Assembly: GCF_000513935.1 (NCBI RefSeq)
Contig: NZ_AZUY01000010.1
Span: 97,037-161,036, forward strand
Direction of reading: 5' to 3'
Source: Mesorhizobium sp. WSM3626
GTDB lineage: Bacteria; Pseudomonadota; Alphaproteobacteria; Rhizobiales; Rhizobiaceae
Length of the DNA: 64,000 nt
In this document: piece by piece, positions 1 through 7,972 of the stretch
How the letters are laid out: the number at the start of each line of letters is the position of its first letter
How positions within the stretch are numbered: position 1 is the first letter of the stretch
Program-made: the position numbers and the translations under genes
The notes under the pieces: generated by a model
What the model was told of the DNA's origin: nothing
What the model saw: only the letters and a program-made list of their open reading frames with translations
The model's database searches: none

Positions 1-169
1 GGTGCGCCGCTACTACGTGGAACCGCAGGTGGTCTATGCCGACCGCTATGCCGAACCGTGGACGCGCGGCTGGTACGAGTACTGCTCGGACCGATACCGC
101 AGCTTCAATTCCCGGACCGGCACCTTCACCGGCAGTGACGGCGAACAGCATTTCTGCACCGCCAACTGA
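1..169 (+). CDS. BA14K family protein, C-terminal end (partial)
   Basis: The reading frame is open from base 2 and stops at 167-169, so only the last 55 residues are in the window. They contain a tryptophan/tyrosine-rich stretch, then YCSDRYRSFN, a TGTFTG segment and a final QHFC, which is the typical C-terminal repeat of the BA14K family of small exported proteins found in Brucella and rhizobia. BA14K proteins were first described as Brucella immunoreactive antigens with lectin-like activity; the role in this organism is unknown. A rho-independent terminator follows immediately. Confidence 0.75.
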   Translation, partial: VRRYYVEPQVVYADRYAEPWTRGWYEYCSDRYRSFNSRTGTFTGSDGEQHFCTAN

Positions 170-187
170 GGCTTCCCTGCCCCAAAC

Positions 188-221
188 AAAAAAGCGCTGA
201 CCGCAAGGCCGGCGCTTTTTT
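188..221 (+). terminator. Rho-independent terminator after the BA14K gene
   Basis: AAAAAAGCGC at 188-197 pairs with GCGCTTTTTT at 212-221, giving an A-tract/stem/T-tract hairpin about 20 bases after the stop codon. The flanking A and T runs make it potentially bidirectional. Confidence 0.8.
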
Positions 222-233
222 ATCGGCCTGCTA

Positions 234-281
234 ATGCATGTCGCCCGGAAGTGTCCTCGGTTCCGGGATAACGACATGCAT
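234..281. repeat. Interspersed palindromic repeat, rhizobial intergenic type
   Basis: ATGCATGTCG at 234-243 pairs with CGACATGCAT at 272-281, and inside it CCCGGAA at 244-250 pairs with TTCCGGG at 261-267. The nested, almost uninterrupted palindrome lies in the gap between two converging genes. Its layout (outer TGCATGTCG arms, inner C-rich arm) resembles short dispersed palindromes common between genes in Mesorhizobium; family membership is from memory and not computed. Confidence 0.65.
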
Positions 282-353
282 AGCAGAAGTTTACAATCCT
301 ATTTGCCGCGGCATGCTGTAAGCGTTGGAACCCGGAGCCGGTCCAGATCTTAT

Positions 354-992
354 TCAGGTCAAAAACGGATTGGTCCGCCGTTCCTCGCCGAAGCGCCCGC
401 CGGGACCGTGACCGCAAATGAAGCCGATGTCGTCGCCAAGCGGCAACAGCTTGTCCTTGATCGAGGCGATGAGTGCCGCGTGATCGCCGCCCGGCAGGTC
501 GGTGCGGCCGACCGAGCCGCGAAACAGGACGTCGCCGACATGGGCGAATTTGGCGGCGCGGTTGTAGTAGACGACATGGCCAGGCGCATGGCCGGGGCAA
601 TGCAGCACCTCGAACACATGGCCGCCAAATGACACCGTCTCGCCTTCTGTAAGAAACCGGTCGGGCACGCAATTGCGCACACCGCCGATACCGTAGCGCC
701 TGCCCTGGTTCTCCAGATTGTCGAGCAGCATCTTGTCGGCTTCATGCGGACCGATGATCTCGATGCCGAGTGCTTCCTTCAACTCCATGGCGCCGCCGGC
801 ATGGTCGATATGGCCGTGCGTGATCCAGATCGCCTCGGCCGTGATCGCATTGTCCTTCAACATCCCCAGCACCTTGTCGATGTCGCCGCCGGGATCGACC
901 ACCACGCCATGCTTGTCATCCATGTCGAACAGGATGGTGCAGTTCTGCTGGAACGGTGTGACCGGCACGATGCCGGCATTGAGCTGACCCAT
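354..992 (-). CDS. MBL-fold metallo-hydrolase, glyoxalase II-like
   Basis: This 212-residue protein is a compact metallo-beta-lactamase-fold hydrolase of the YcbL/GloB-like group. The metal-binding signature THGHIDH (HxHxDH) lies near residues 58-64, followed by the later ligands in CPGHAPGH and HVGDVLF and the terminal CGHGPG. It lacks the extra C-terminal helical domain of classical glyoxalase II, so hydrolysis of a glutathione thioester or a related small substrate is likely but not certain. The start is supported by AAGGA six bases upstream. It is transcribed alone, towards the BA14K gene. Confidence 0.85.
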   Translation of the reverse strand: MGQLNAGIVPVTPFQQNCTILFDMDDKHGVVVDPGGDIDKVLGMLKDNAITAEAIWITHGHIDHAGGAMELKEALGIEIIGPHEADKMLLDNLENQGRRYGIGGVRNCVPDRFLTEGETVSFGGHVFEVLHCPGHAPGHVVYYNRAAKFAHVGDVLFRGSVGRTDLPGGDHAALIASIKDKLLPLGDDIGFICGHGPGGRFGEERRTNPFLT

Positions 993-1081
993 GATCGTCC
1001 TTTCGCTGTGTCAGCGATCATGTAGAGACATCGGTCAAAACCGTCCACAGCCGGAAGGTCAAACAGTGCGTGTCCAAAAAG

Positions 1082-1107
1082 AAATGGGCGGCCGAAGCCG
1101 CCCATTT
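1082..1107 (-). terminator. Terminator for the Gly/Ala-rich small protein gene
   Basis: AAATGGGCGGC at 1082-1092 and GCCGCCCATTT at 1097-1107 form an 11-bp perfect stem. Read on the minus strand the loop is the stable tetraloop TTCG, and a T-rich tail follows. Confidence 0.85.
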
Positions 1108-1128
1108 GCCAGCCGGAGATTGGCAGGC

Positions 1129-1443
1129 TTATTTCTTCATGGCGCCCATGACCGCGCCCAGAATGCCGGTCAGGATCGCGCCGCCGCCGGCGCCACCGAC
1201 GATGTTCTGCAGGTTGAGCGCGCTGCCCAGGCCGCCGGTCGCCGCCGCGGCCGCCGCCGGATCGACGCCGTGGCCGAGCAGGCTGCCGAGGATCGCCGCG
1301 CCGCCGACACCGCCAATGGCTCCGCCCAGGATTTTGGGAAGCTGACCCATCGCCGCCGTCTTGATCGCTGCGCCGACCGCCTGACCACCGATAATGCCTG
1401 TAATGATCTGAATGATGATCGGAAGAAGCGTGTTCATGTCCAT
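1129..1443 (-). CDS. Small Gly/Ala-rich membrane-associated protein, unknown function
   Basis: I do not recognise a named family. The 104-residue protein begins MDMNTLLPIIIQIITG and consists of glycine/alanine-rich hydrophobic stretches (GGAIGGVGGAAILGSLLG, then GGAGGGAILTGILGAVMG), resembling glycine-zipper membrane segments, and ends in a basic AMKK. The start at 1443 is chosen because GGAGGG lies eight bases upstream; an in-frame extension to 1491 has no such site. Its own promoter is likely, since ilvE has a terminator just beyond. It could be a membrane-inserting or oligomerising peptide. Confidence 0.7.
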   Translation of the reverse strand: MDMNTLLPIIIQIITGIIGGQAVGAAIKTAAMGQLPKILGGAIGGVGGAAILGSLLGHGVDPAAAAAATGGLGSALNLQNIVGGAGGGAILTGILGAVMGAMKK

Positions 1444-1540
1444 ATGATTAGTCCCTCCATAGCTGCCAGCCTCCCGGGCCGACACCATCATGAGAGACGC
1501 CGAATTCGATGAAAGTCAAATGCACAAACGCTGAAATAAA

Positions 1541-1564
1541 AGGGGCGGCCGCAAAACCGCCCCT
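1541..1564 (-). terminator. Terminator after ilvE
   Basis: AGGGGCGG at 1541-1548 pairs with CCGCCCCT at 1557-1564. On the minus strand the hairpin is followed by a T-rich run, 27 bases after the ilvE stop. Confidence 0.8.
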
Positions 1565-1590
1565 ACTTGCCCGAAAAGCTGTGACTATCG

Positions 1591-2484
1591 TTATTCTGCG
1601 GCGATGGCATGCTTGGGTTGAACGGCGATAGAATAGTCGTTCATGAGATTCTTGGCGATCTCGCCGACTTCGAATCGGTAGGGGCCGATCTCAGAAACCG
1701 GGGTTACTTCCGCTGCCGTTCCGGTCAGGAAGCACTGCTCGAACCCTTCCAGTTCTTCCGGCAGGATGGCGCGTTCGATGATCTCCAGGCCGCGATCCCT
1801 GGCCAGGCCAATGACCGTGCGACGGGTGATGCCGTCGAGGAAGCAGTCGGGCTTGGGCGTGTGGATCTTGCCGTCCTTGACGAAGAAGATGTTGGCGCCG
1901 GTCGCTTCCGCGACCTGGCCCCGCCAGTCGAGCATCATGGCGTCGGCGTAGCCCTTGGCCTCCGCGGCATGCTTGGACATGGTGCAGATCATGTAGAGGC
2001 CGGCGGCCTTCGACCGCGACGGCGCCGTGCGCGGGTCGGGCCGGCGCCATTCCGCCACATCGAGACGGATGCCCTTCAGTTTCTGCGCCGGGTCGAAATA
2101 GCTCGGCCACTGCCAGATGGCGATAGCGACATTGATGCGGTTGTTCTGCGCCGAAACGCCCATCTGCTCGCTGCCGCGCCAGGCGATCGGCCTGACGTAG
2201 GCGTCCTGGAAGCCCTGCTTCTTCAGGAGCGTGGTCGAGGCGTCGTTGAGCTCGGCCACCGAATAGGGAATCTTGAAGCCGAGCAGGCGCGCCGATTCAT
2301 GCAGGCGCTCGGTATGCTCGTTGAGCTTGAAGATCTCGCCGCCATAGGCACGCTCGCCCTCGAAGACCGCGCTGGCGTAATGCAGGCCGTGGGTCAGAAC
2401 GTGGATCTTGGCGTCTCCCCACGGGACGAGCTCGCCATTCATCCAGATGAAGCCGTCCAGTTGATCGAAGGGAACGGATGCCAT
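1591..2484 (-). CDS. ilvE: Branched-chain amino acid aminotransferase
   Basis: This 297-residue fold-type IV PLP enzyme transfers the amino group between glutamate and the keto acids of leucine, isoleucine and valine. The N-terminus (FDQLDGFIWMNGELVPW) and THGLHYASAVFEGERAY are typical of IlvE. The likely PLP lysine is in SRSKAAGLYM, and the cofactor-binding loops EATGANIFFV and FLTGTAAEVTPV are present. The start at 2484 has GGGAGG upstream; a longer in-frame extension to 2679 lacks a ribosome site and crosses the promoter region. It is monocistronic and divergent from the MarR gene at 2743. Confidence 0.93.
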   Translation of the reverse strand: MASVPFDQLDGFIWMNGELVPWGDAKIHVLTHGLHYASAVFEGERAYGGEIFKLNEHTERLHESARLLGFKIPYSVAELNDASTTLLKKQGFQDAYVRPIAWRGSEQMGVSAQNNRINVAIAIWQWPSYFDPAQKLKGIRLDVAEWRRPDPRTAPSRSKAAGLYMICTMSKHAAEAKGYADAMMLDWRGQVAEATGANIFFVKDGKIHTPKPDCFLDGITRRTVIGLARDRGLEIIERAILPEELEGFEQCFLTGTAAEVTPVSEIGPYRFEVGEIAKNLMNDYSIAVQPKHAIAAE

Positions 2485-2698
2485 GGTAACCTCCCGCGGA
2501 CCTCGGTCCGCATATCTCAGTATCGTTGCGGGTTCTTCTTTGGCCGCGCCATGCGATTGGCGACGCCGGCCGGTGTCTCGAAGCGTAGGCGGATAATCGC
2601 GCTCTGGCAAACTCAGGAAATTCCGGAAAAACCGGCCCGCCTTGCCTTTTCGTTCGCAATCCGCCCAAAAGCTTGTCAAAAATTACCATTGCAGGGAA

Positions 2699-2723
2699 AT
2701 TACGTCAATAGTACTGACATAAT
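2699..2723. promoter_or_regulatory. 25-bp palindromic operator candidate upstream of the MarR-type gene
   Basis: The 25 bases have near-perfect dyad symmetry: ATTA, GTCA and TA on the left mirror TA, TGAC and TAAT on the right, with mismatches only at symmetric positions. The centre is 32 bases upstream of the MarR start codon. MarR proteins commonly repress their own promoter through such palindromes, so autoregulation is the simplest inference; ilvE, which diverges from this region, could also be affected. Confidence 0.55.
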
Positions 2724-2742
2724 CTCCCGTTCCGATGGAGAG

Positions 2743-3279
2743 ATGATGACGGATAAAAGCCCACCTGCCGGAAAACCGATCAGGACCGCGATCACCAGTG
2801 AGGACGGCATTGACTTCGCCATCATCGAACTCTTCTTCTTCGCCTATCGGGACTTCACTTCCGATCCCGACCAGATCCTGGCCGATTACGGCTTCGGCCG
2901 CGCCCACCACCGCGTTCTGCATTTCGTCAATCGCCGGCCGGGCCTGACCGTCGCCGAACTGCTCGATGTGCTGAAGATAACCAAGCAGAGCCTGGCACGT
3001 GTGCTCAAGCAATTGATCGACACCGATCACGTCGTGCAGTTGCAGGGCCCGCGCGACCGCCGCCAGCGTGAACTCTATCCGACGGCCAAGGGCCGTGCGC
3101 TGGCGCTGGCGCTGGCGCGGCCACAGTCGCGCCGCATCCGTGCTGCATTGGAAGATTGCGGTGCCGCCGAACGGACCTTGGTGGAACGCTTCCTCGAAGC
3201 GATGGTCAATCCGGAACTGAGAGCTCAGATCGACGTTGGGTCCGGAAAAATGTCAGGGAAAAGCCATGGAGAGCACTGA
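2743..3279 (+). CDS. MarR-family regulator (PetP-like)
   Basis: A 178-residue MarR-type winged-helix regulator. The helix-turn-helix with VAELLDVLKITKQSLARVLKQLI and the wing QLQGPRDRRQRELYPTAKG are clear. It overlaps the next gene, an OmpR-type response regulator, by 14 bases. A MarR gene directly before such a regulator is the petP-petR arrangement described in Rhodobacter capsulatus and found in many rhizobia, so it is probably the PetP counterpart. Two ATG codons (2743 and 2746) follow GGAG; either may be used. A palindromic operator candidate lies just upstream. Confidence 0.82.
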   Translation: MMTDKSPPAGKPIRTAITSEDGIDFAIIELFFFAYRDFTSDPDQILADYGFGRAHHRVLHFVNRRPGLTVAELLDVLKITKQSLARVLKQLIDTDHVVQLQGPRDRRQRELYPTAKGRALALALARPQSRRIRAALEDCGAAERTLVERFLEAMVNPELRAQIDVGSGKMSGKSHGEH

Positions 3280-3985
3280 GAGGACCGACCAGGCGGCCGC
3301 ACCGGACGACGATGCGCCGCATCTGCTCGTGGTCGACGACGACACGCGTATCCGCAATCTTCTCAAGCAATATCTGACCGAAAACGGTTTTCGCGTCACC
3401 GTCGCCGGCAATGCCGGCGAGGCCCGCCGCAAGCTCGCCGGCCTCGACTTCGACCTGCTTGTGCTCGATGTCATGATGCCGGGGGAAAGCGGCGTCGATC
3501 TCACCAAGGCGCTGCGCGCCGAGAAGAACGTGCCGATCCTGATGCTGACCGCCTTGTCGGAGACCGACAGCCGCATCTCGGGCCTCGAGGCCGGCGCCGA
3601 CGACTACCTTCCAAAACCCTTCGATCCGCGCGAGCTGATCCTGCGCATCAACAACATCCTGCGCCGCGGCGGCCCGGCGGCGACGCCCAAGGTCGAACAG
3701 CTGGTGTTCGGTCCCTACACCTTCCAGATCGCCAGGCGCGAACTGAAGCGCGGCGGCGAGGCGCTGAAGCTGACCGACCGTGAACAGGAGATCCTGGCGA
3801 TCTTCGCCGCGCGCGCCGGCGAAACCATCCCCCGCCACGAGCTGGTCGGCGACGATTCGGAAGTCGGCGAGCGCACCATCGACGTCCAGATCAACCGGCT
3901 GCGCCGCAAGATCGAGCGCGATCCGTCCAACCCGGTCTGGCTGCAGACCGTGCGCGGTATTGGGTATCGGCTCAGCGTGGAATAG
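3266..3985 (+). CDS. OmpR-family response regulator (PetR/CenR-like)
   Basis: A 239-residue two-domain response regulator. The receiver has the acidic pocket VVDDD (residues 22-26), the phospho-accepting aspartate near residue 68 in LLVLDVMMPGESG, a conserved threonine in LMLTALSE and the lysine in YLPKPFDPRE. The C-terminal half is an OmpR winged helix (ERTIDVQINRLRRKIE, VRGIGYRL). The start at 3266 lies inside the upstream MarR gene, implying coupled translation. The sequence and context resemble R. capsulatus PetR and the alphaproteobacterial CenR envelope regulator. The histidine kinase at 4132 is the likely partner. Confidence 0.88.
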   Translation: MESTERTDQAAAPDDDAPHLLVVDDDTRIRNLLKQYLTENGFRVTVAGNAGEARRKLAGLDFDLLVLDVMMPGESGVDLTKALRAEKNVPILMLTALSETDSRISGLEAGADDYLPKPFDPRELILRINNILRRGGPAATPKVEQLVFGPYTFQIARRELKRGGEALKLTDREQEILAIFAARAGETIPRHELVGDDSEVGERTIDVQINRLRRKIERDPSNPVWLQTVRGIGYRLSVE

Positions 3986-4004
3986 AATACCGGCCGCGGC
4001 CCAA

Positions 4005-4106
4005 GAGCATGATCCCGAAAAGTGGGAACCGGTTTTCGGAAAAGATTATGCTCCAACAAAGAATTAGATCAGGATGACGATTCAGCCAAACGTCATGCTG
4101 ATCTAA
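4005..4106. repeat. RIME-type repeat between response regulator and kinase genes
   Basis: Two palindromes lie side by side. The first runs from GAGCATGATCCCGAA (4005) to AAAGATTATGCTC (ending 4053); the second pairs TTAGATCAGGATGACG (4064-4079) with CGTCATGCTGATCTAA (4091-4106). This two-stem organisation and the core bases match the rhizobial intergenic mosaic element RIME1 as I remember it. It occupies almost the entire gap between the two signalling genes and would fold in their shared transcript. Confidence 0.82.
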
Positions 4107-4131
4107 TACCGCCGACGGATGAAAAGAGCCA

Positions 4132-5547
4132 ATGGCGACCACGGAACTGGAACAGCCGGACAATGACGGCTTGAGCGCACGCGCCACGCGGACGCTCAAG
4201 GCGGTGCCGCGCATCTGGAACCGGTTCTGGCGCCTCGTTTCGCTTTACATGCCCAAGCGCCTCTATGCGCGCTCGCTGATCATCGTCATCGCGCCGATGA
4301 TCCTTTTGCAGTCGGTCGTCGCCTTCGATTTCATGGAACGTCACTGGGCAACCGTGACGCAACGCCTGTCGCAGGCCACCGTGCGCGACATCGCCGCCAT
4401 CATCGACCTGATCGAAACCTACCCGCATGACGGCGACTACGCCAACATCATCCGCATCGCGCAGGACCGCATGCAGCTGAAGGTCGACCTCCTGCCGCCC
4501 GATCCGCTGCCGCCGCCCGGTCCAAAACCGTTCTTCTCGATCCTCGACGACGTTCTCTCCGCCGAAATCACCCGCCAGATCAACCGGCCCTTCTGGATCG
4601 ACACGGTCGGCAATTCCAACATCGTCGAGGTGCGCGTCCAGCTTGAGAACAAGGTGCTGCGCGTCTTCGTGCGCCGCAGCCAGGCCTATGCCTCCAACAC
4701 CCACATTTTCCTGATCTGGATGGTCGGCACCTCGCTGGTGCTCCTGATGATCGCGATCCCCTTCCTGCGCAACCAGATCCGGCCGATCCTGGCGCTTGCC
4801 GAAGCGGCCGAAAGCTTCGGCAAGGGCCGGCCGATGCCGCGCGACTTCCGCCCGCGCGGGGCCGAAGAGGTGCGCCGCGCCGGCTTTGCCTTCATCCAGA
4901 TGCGCGAGCGCATCGAGCGTCAGATCGAGCAGCGCACGGCCATGCTGACCGGTGTCAGCCATGATCTCAGGACCATCCTCACCCGCTTCAAGCTGCAGCT
5001 GGCGCTGGCCGGCGGCAAGGCCGAGACCAAGGCGGCGCTGGACCAGGACATCGAAGACATGCAGTCGATGCTGGAAGGCTATCTCGCCTTTGCCAAGGGC
5101 GAGGCGTCGGAGGATCCGGGACGTTTCGATCTCGAAGCCTATTTCCAGAAGCTCGGCGAAGAAGCGCACTTGCGCCAATGCAGACTGTCGACGACGCTTT
5201 CCGGCGATCCGACCGTGCATGTGCGGCCGAACGCCTTCGCGCGGCTGCTGTCCAATGTCATCGGCAATGCCTTCCGCTATGCCCGCACCGTGGAGGTCGC
5301 CGCCAATCATGGCCGCGGCTCGCTTCTGGTCACCATCGACGATGATGGGCCAGGTATTCCGGCCGACAGGCGCGAAGACGTGTTCAAGCCCTTCGTGCGG
5401 CTCGACGCGGCCCGCAACCTCGACGCCAGCGGCACCGGGCTCGGCCTGTCGATCGCCCGTGACATCGCCCGCAGCCATGGCGGCGACATCACGCTCGACG
5501 ACAGTCCGATGGGCGGCCTGCGCGTCGTGATCAAGGTTCCGGCCTGA
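4132..5547 (+). CDS. EnvZ-type sensor histidine kinase
   Basis: A 471-residue inner-membrane kinase. A cytoplasmic N-terminus of about 40 residues precedes a first membrane helix (SLIIVIAPMILLQSVVAF), a periplasmic sensor region with a proline-rich segment (PPDPLPPPGP), a second helix (FLIWMVGTSLVLLMIAI, about residues 190-207), a HAMP linker, the HisKA helix with phospho-acceptor His277 in VSHDLRTILTRF, and a HATPase domain with NAFRYA, DDGPGIP and GTGLGLSIA. It follows the response regulator at 3266 and is separated from it only by a RIME repeat, so it is the probable cognate kinase. Confidence 0.88.
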   Translation: MATTELEQPDNDGLSARATRTLKAVPRIWNRFWRLVSLYMPKRLYARSLIIVIAPMILLQSVVAFDFMERHWATVTQRLSQATVRDIAAIIDLIETYPHDGDYANIIRIAQDRMQLKVDLLPPDPLPPPGPKPFFSILDDVLSAEITRQINRPFWIDTVGNSNIVEVRVQLENKVLRVFVRRSQAYASNTHIFLIWMVGTSLVLLMIAIPFLRNQIRPILALAEAAESFGKGRPMPRDFRPRGAEEVRRAGFAFIQMRERIERQIEQRTAMLTGVSHDLRTILTRFKLQLALAGGKAETKAALDQDIEDMQSMLEGYLAFAKGEASEDPGRFDLEAYFQKLGEEAHLRQCRLSTTLSGDPTVHVRPNAFARLLSNVIGNAFRYARTVEVAANHGRGSLLVTIDDDGPGIPADRREDVFKPFVRLDAARNLDASGTGLGLSIARDIARSHGGDITLDDSPMGGLRVVIKVPA

Positions 5548-5565
5548 TTTCTATTTGACCATCCG

Positions 5566-5609
5566 GGCATGATCTTGGCTGAAAACCGGTTTCGACTTTT
5601 CGGGATCAC
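5566..5609. repeat. Degenerate RIME-type repeat after the kinase gene
   Basis: GGCATGATC near 5566, then GAAAACCGGTTTC and ACTTTTCGGGATCA, reproduce the RIME core in the opposite orientation to the copy at 4005, but with one arm eroded. It lies 19 bases after the kinase stop codon. Confidence 0.6.
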
Positions 5610-5806
5610 CGTCTGCTTCATCCGCCCGTCATGAAACCATGGTCAAGAGTGGCCATGAAGCGCGCGACCGCACTTGATTCGTCCTTGCCGCCTCACTTCG
5701 ACCTCGGGCCCGTCAGGGTGCGCTGGAGCGAAGCGAGGGCGGCCGCATGGTCGCCGTTCCGGCATCGTTTCAAGGCAACCGCCGACCTCCGGAGCAAAGG
5801 ACCGCC

Positions 5807-6829
5807 ATGCGCATATTGATGGTCACCGACGCCTGGCGCCCGCAAGTCAACGGCGTCGTCCACACGCTGGAGCGGCTCACCGAGACCCTGAAATCCTTCG
5901 ACGTCGCGGTCGAATTCCTGACCCCGAACATCTTTCGCACCCTGCCCTTGCCGACCTACCCCGACATCCGCCTGGCGCTGACCACGCCCGGCCATGTCGC
6001 GCGCCTGATCGACAGCTACAAGGCCGACCACATCCACATCGTCACCGAGGGGCCGCTGGGCATCATGGCGCGGCGCTATTGCCGCAATGCCCGCCGGCCG
6101 TTCACCACCAGCTATCACACCCGCTTTCCCGAATATCTCAGCGCCCGCCTGCCGGTGCCCGAGAGCTGGACCTATCGCTGGCTGCGCGATTTCCACAATT
6201 CGGGCCAGGGCACGCTTGTCGCCACCCAGTCGCTGGCCGACGATCTCACGGCGCGCGGCTTCAACAAGCTCAGGCCCTGGACGCGCGGCGTCGACACCGA
6301 GCATTTCCGGCCCGACAAGCGCAAGGACCTCGGCTTCCCCGGCCCGGTTTTCCTGTGCGTCGGCCGGGTCGCCATTGAAAAGAACCTCTCCGCCTTCCTC
6401 GATCTCGACCTGCCGGGCAGCAAGGTGATCGTCGGCGAAGGTCCGGAGCTTGCCAAGCTCAAGGCCAAATATCCCCAGGCGCATTTTCTCGGCCATCGTC
6501 CCAATGACGAACTGGCCGAAGTCTACGCCTCGGCCGATGTCTTCGTCTTCCCCAGCCGCACCGACACCTTCGGCAACGTCATCATCGAGGCACTGGCCAG
6601 CGGCACGCCGGTCGCCGCCTATCCGGTGACCGGGCCTATCGACATCGTTGGCGACGGCTTTGGCGGCGCGGTTTCGAACGACCTGCGCGAGGCGGCGCTT
6701 GCCGCGCTCGACATCAGCCGCGAGCAGGCCCGCGAGCGCGCCATGCGCTACAGCTGGAAGGTCAGCGCGGAAATGTTTCTCGACGCGGTCGAGGAAGCGC
6801 TTGGCGTGAAGCGCGCGATCGCGGCCTGA
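5807..6829 (+). CDS. GT4-family glycosyltransferase
   Basis: A 340-residue retaining glycosyltransferase with a GT-B fold. It starts MRILMVTDAWRPQVNGVVHTLERL, with the N-terminal acceptor domain typical of MgtA/SqdX-like enzymes. The C-terminal donor site contains GPVFLCVGRVAIEKNL and the EX7E-type signature in SRTDTFGNVIIEALASGTPV. These features fit a lipid hexosyl- or mannosyltransferase; rhizobia make glycolipids with related enzymes, but donor and acceptor cannot be read from sequence. The start at 5807 is preceded by AAAGGA; an in-frame extension to 5747 is not supported by similarity. Confidence 0.85.
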   Translation: MRILMVTDAWRPQVNGVVHTLERLTETLKSFDVAVEFLTPNIFRTLPLPTYPDIRLALTTPGHVARLIDSYKADHIHIVTEGPLGIMARRYCRNARRPFTTSYHTRFPEYLSARLPVPESWTYRWLRDFHNSGQGTLVATQSLADDLTARGFNKLRPWTRGVDTEHFRPDKRKDLGFPGPVFLCVGRVAIEKNLSAFLDLDLPGSKVIVGEGPELAKLKAKYPQAHFLGHRPNDELAEVYASADVFVFPSRTDTFGNVIIEALASGTPVAAYPVTGPIDIVGDGFGGAVSNDLREAALAALDISREQARERAMRYSWKVSAEMFLDAVEEALGVKRAIAA

Positions 6830-7095
6830 TAGGGTCGACGCAGCCGAGCCGCCGCCGGCGAGCTTTAGCTAGTCCCCTTGCAGGCGCGCCTTGCAAGAGC
6901 TTGTGCGACAACTCCTTGCGGTGCATTATCCTGCATGTAAAGTTCGCCGCGGGATTGACGCCGATTTCAACGCTGGACGAGTTGCCTGCCGTATCGCCCA
7001 AGCGTCGCGTCTTGCGCATCAGCAAGACCGTTTCGGCCTCCAGCTATCGCATCAACGCCGTGATGGCGTCTGCCGGGGGCTTCCTGCCCGCTATT
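6830..7095. other. Intergenic region with no assignable gene
   Basis: The gap separates two converging genes. A TTG-initiated frame of 67 codons (6901-7104, plus strand) is open but overlaps the end of the CsaA gene and has no recognisable family or ribosome site. No clear terminator hairpin was found. Confidence 0.4.
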
Positions 7096-7455
7096 TCAGA
7101 ATAGCCGCCCGCCGTCCGGCACCTTGCGTTCGATGGCGCCCAACACGACGGCGCCGTCTTCATCGGGGAAACCGAGCGTCAGCACTTCCGACATGAACGG
7201 GCCGATCTGGCGCGGCGGGAAATTGACCACCGCGAACACCTGCCGGCCGATCAAAGTCTCGGGCGTATAATATTTGGTGATCTGCGCTGACGACTTCTTG
7301 ATGCCGATCTCGGCGCCGAAATCGATCTTCAGCTTGAAGGCCGGCTTGCGCGCCTCCGGAAACGGTTCAGCCTCGACGATCGTGCCGGCGCGGATGTCGA
7401 CACGATCGAAGTCGGCAAAACGGATCTCGGGCTTGCGCTCGTTGCTGGAACTCAT
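7096..7455 (-). CDS. csaA: CsaA-type tRNA-binding protein
   Basis: A 119-residue protein made of a single OB-fold EMAP/tRNA-binding domain: [67 protein letters not shown]. This is the CsaA family, dimeric proteins related to the C-terminal domain of MetRS and proposed to act as tRNA-binding or chaperone-like factors. The gene starts 16 bases after the YbjN-like gene stop, so the two probably form an operon. Confidence 0.88.
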   Translation of the reverse strand: MSSSNERKPEIRFADFDRVDIRAGTIVEAEPFPEARKPAFKLKIDFGAEIGIKKSSAQITKYYTPETLIGRQVFAVVNFPPRQIGPFMSEVLTLGFPDEDGAVVLGAIERKVPDGGRLF

Positions 7456-7471
7456 GTCGAACGCTTCTTGC

Positions 7472-7972
7472 TCAGGCGTTGCCGAAGGTCTCGAACAGCA
7501 CGCCGGCCAGCGCGTCCTTGGCCGAGGTTCCCGACCAGACGACGAACTGGAAAGCCTGGAAATAGCACTCGCAGGCTTCCAGCGCCGAGGACAAAAGCAC
7601 TTCGACCTGCTGGCTCGAGGGTTCGACCCCGCCGGCCAGGAGCAGCGACTGGCGGAACATGATCGCGCCTTCCTGCTCCCAGAGATCGAAATGGCCGAAC
7701 AGCATCTGTTCGTTGATCAGCGACAACAGCCGCATCACTTCCAGCGTGCGGGTTTCCGGCACCTTGATATCGAAGGCGCAGGCCAGGTGCAGCGCCTCGA
7801 AATCCTCCATCCACGAGAAGGAGACGTGATAGTCGGTCCAGCTGCCTGCAACCGAGATCGAGATTTCGTCGTCGCCGGCCCGTTCGAAGGACCAGTCATT
7901 GTTGTGGGCCACCTGCTCGATCACATCCACCGGATGGATTTCGCGGGAAAATTCGAGTTCGAGAAGTTCCAT
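7472..7972 (-). CDS. YbjN domain-containing protein
   Basis: A 166-residue protein of the YbjN family (an alphaproteobacterial conserved group with a type III chaperone-like fold). Indicative stretches are [20 protein letters not shown], the acidic DDEI, a [14 protein letters not shown] strand and the C-terminal [15 protein letters not shown]. coli YbjN affects motility and stress phenotypes, but no biochemical role is known here. The start at 7972 has AGGAAG seven bases upstream; the open frame continues to 8125 without a better site. It lies immediately upstream of csaA. Confidence 0.85.
   Translation of the reverse strand: MELLELEFSREIHPVDVIEQVAHNNDWSFERAGDDEISISVAGSWTDYHVSFSWMEDFEALHLACAFDIKVPETRTLEVMRLLSLINEQMLFGHFDLWEQEGAIMFRQSLLLAGGVEPSSQQVEVLLSSALEACECYFQAFQFVVWSGTSAKDALAGVLFETFGNA

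Noticed and set aside
1609..2742. A long upstream extension of the MarR frame, opposite ilvE.
   Set aside because: The ATG at 2743 has GGAG upstream and the MarR fold begins there; the extension lies antisense to ilvE.
6901..7104. A 67-codon TTG-started frame between the glycosyltransferase and csaA.
   Set aside because: No ribosome site or recognisable family, and its end overlaps the csaA stop; coding status cannot be supported.
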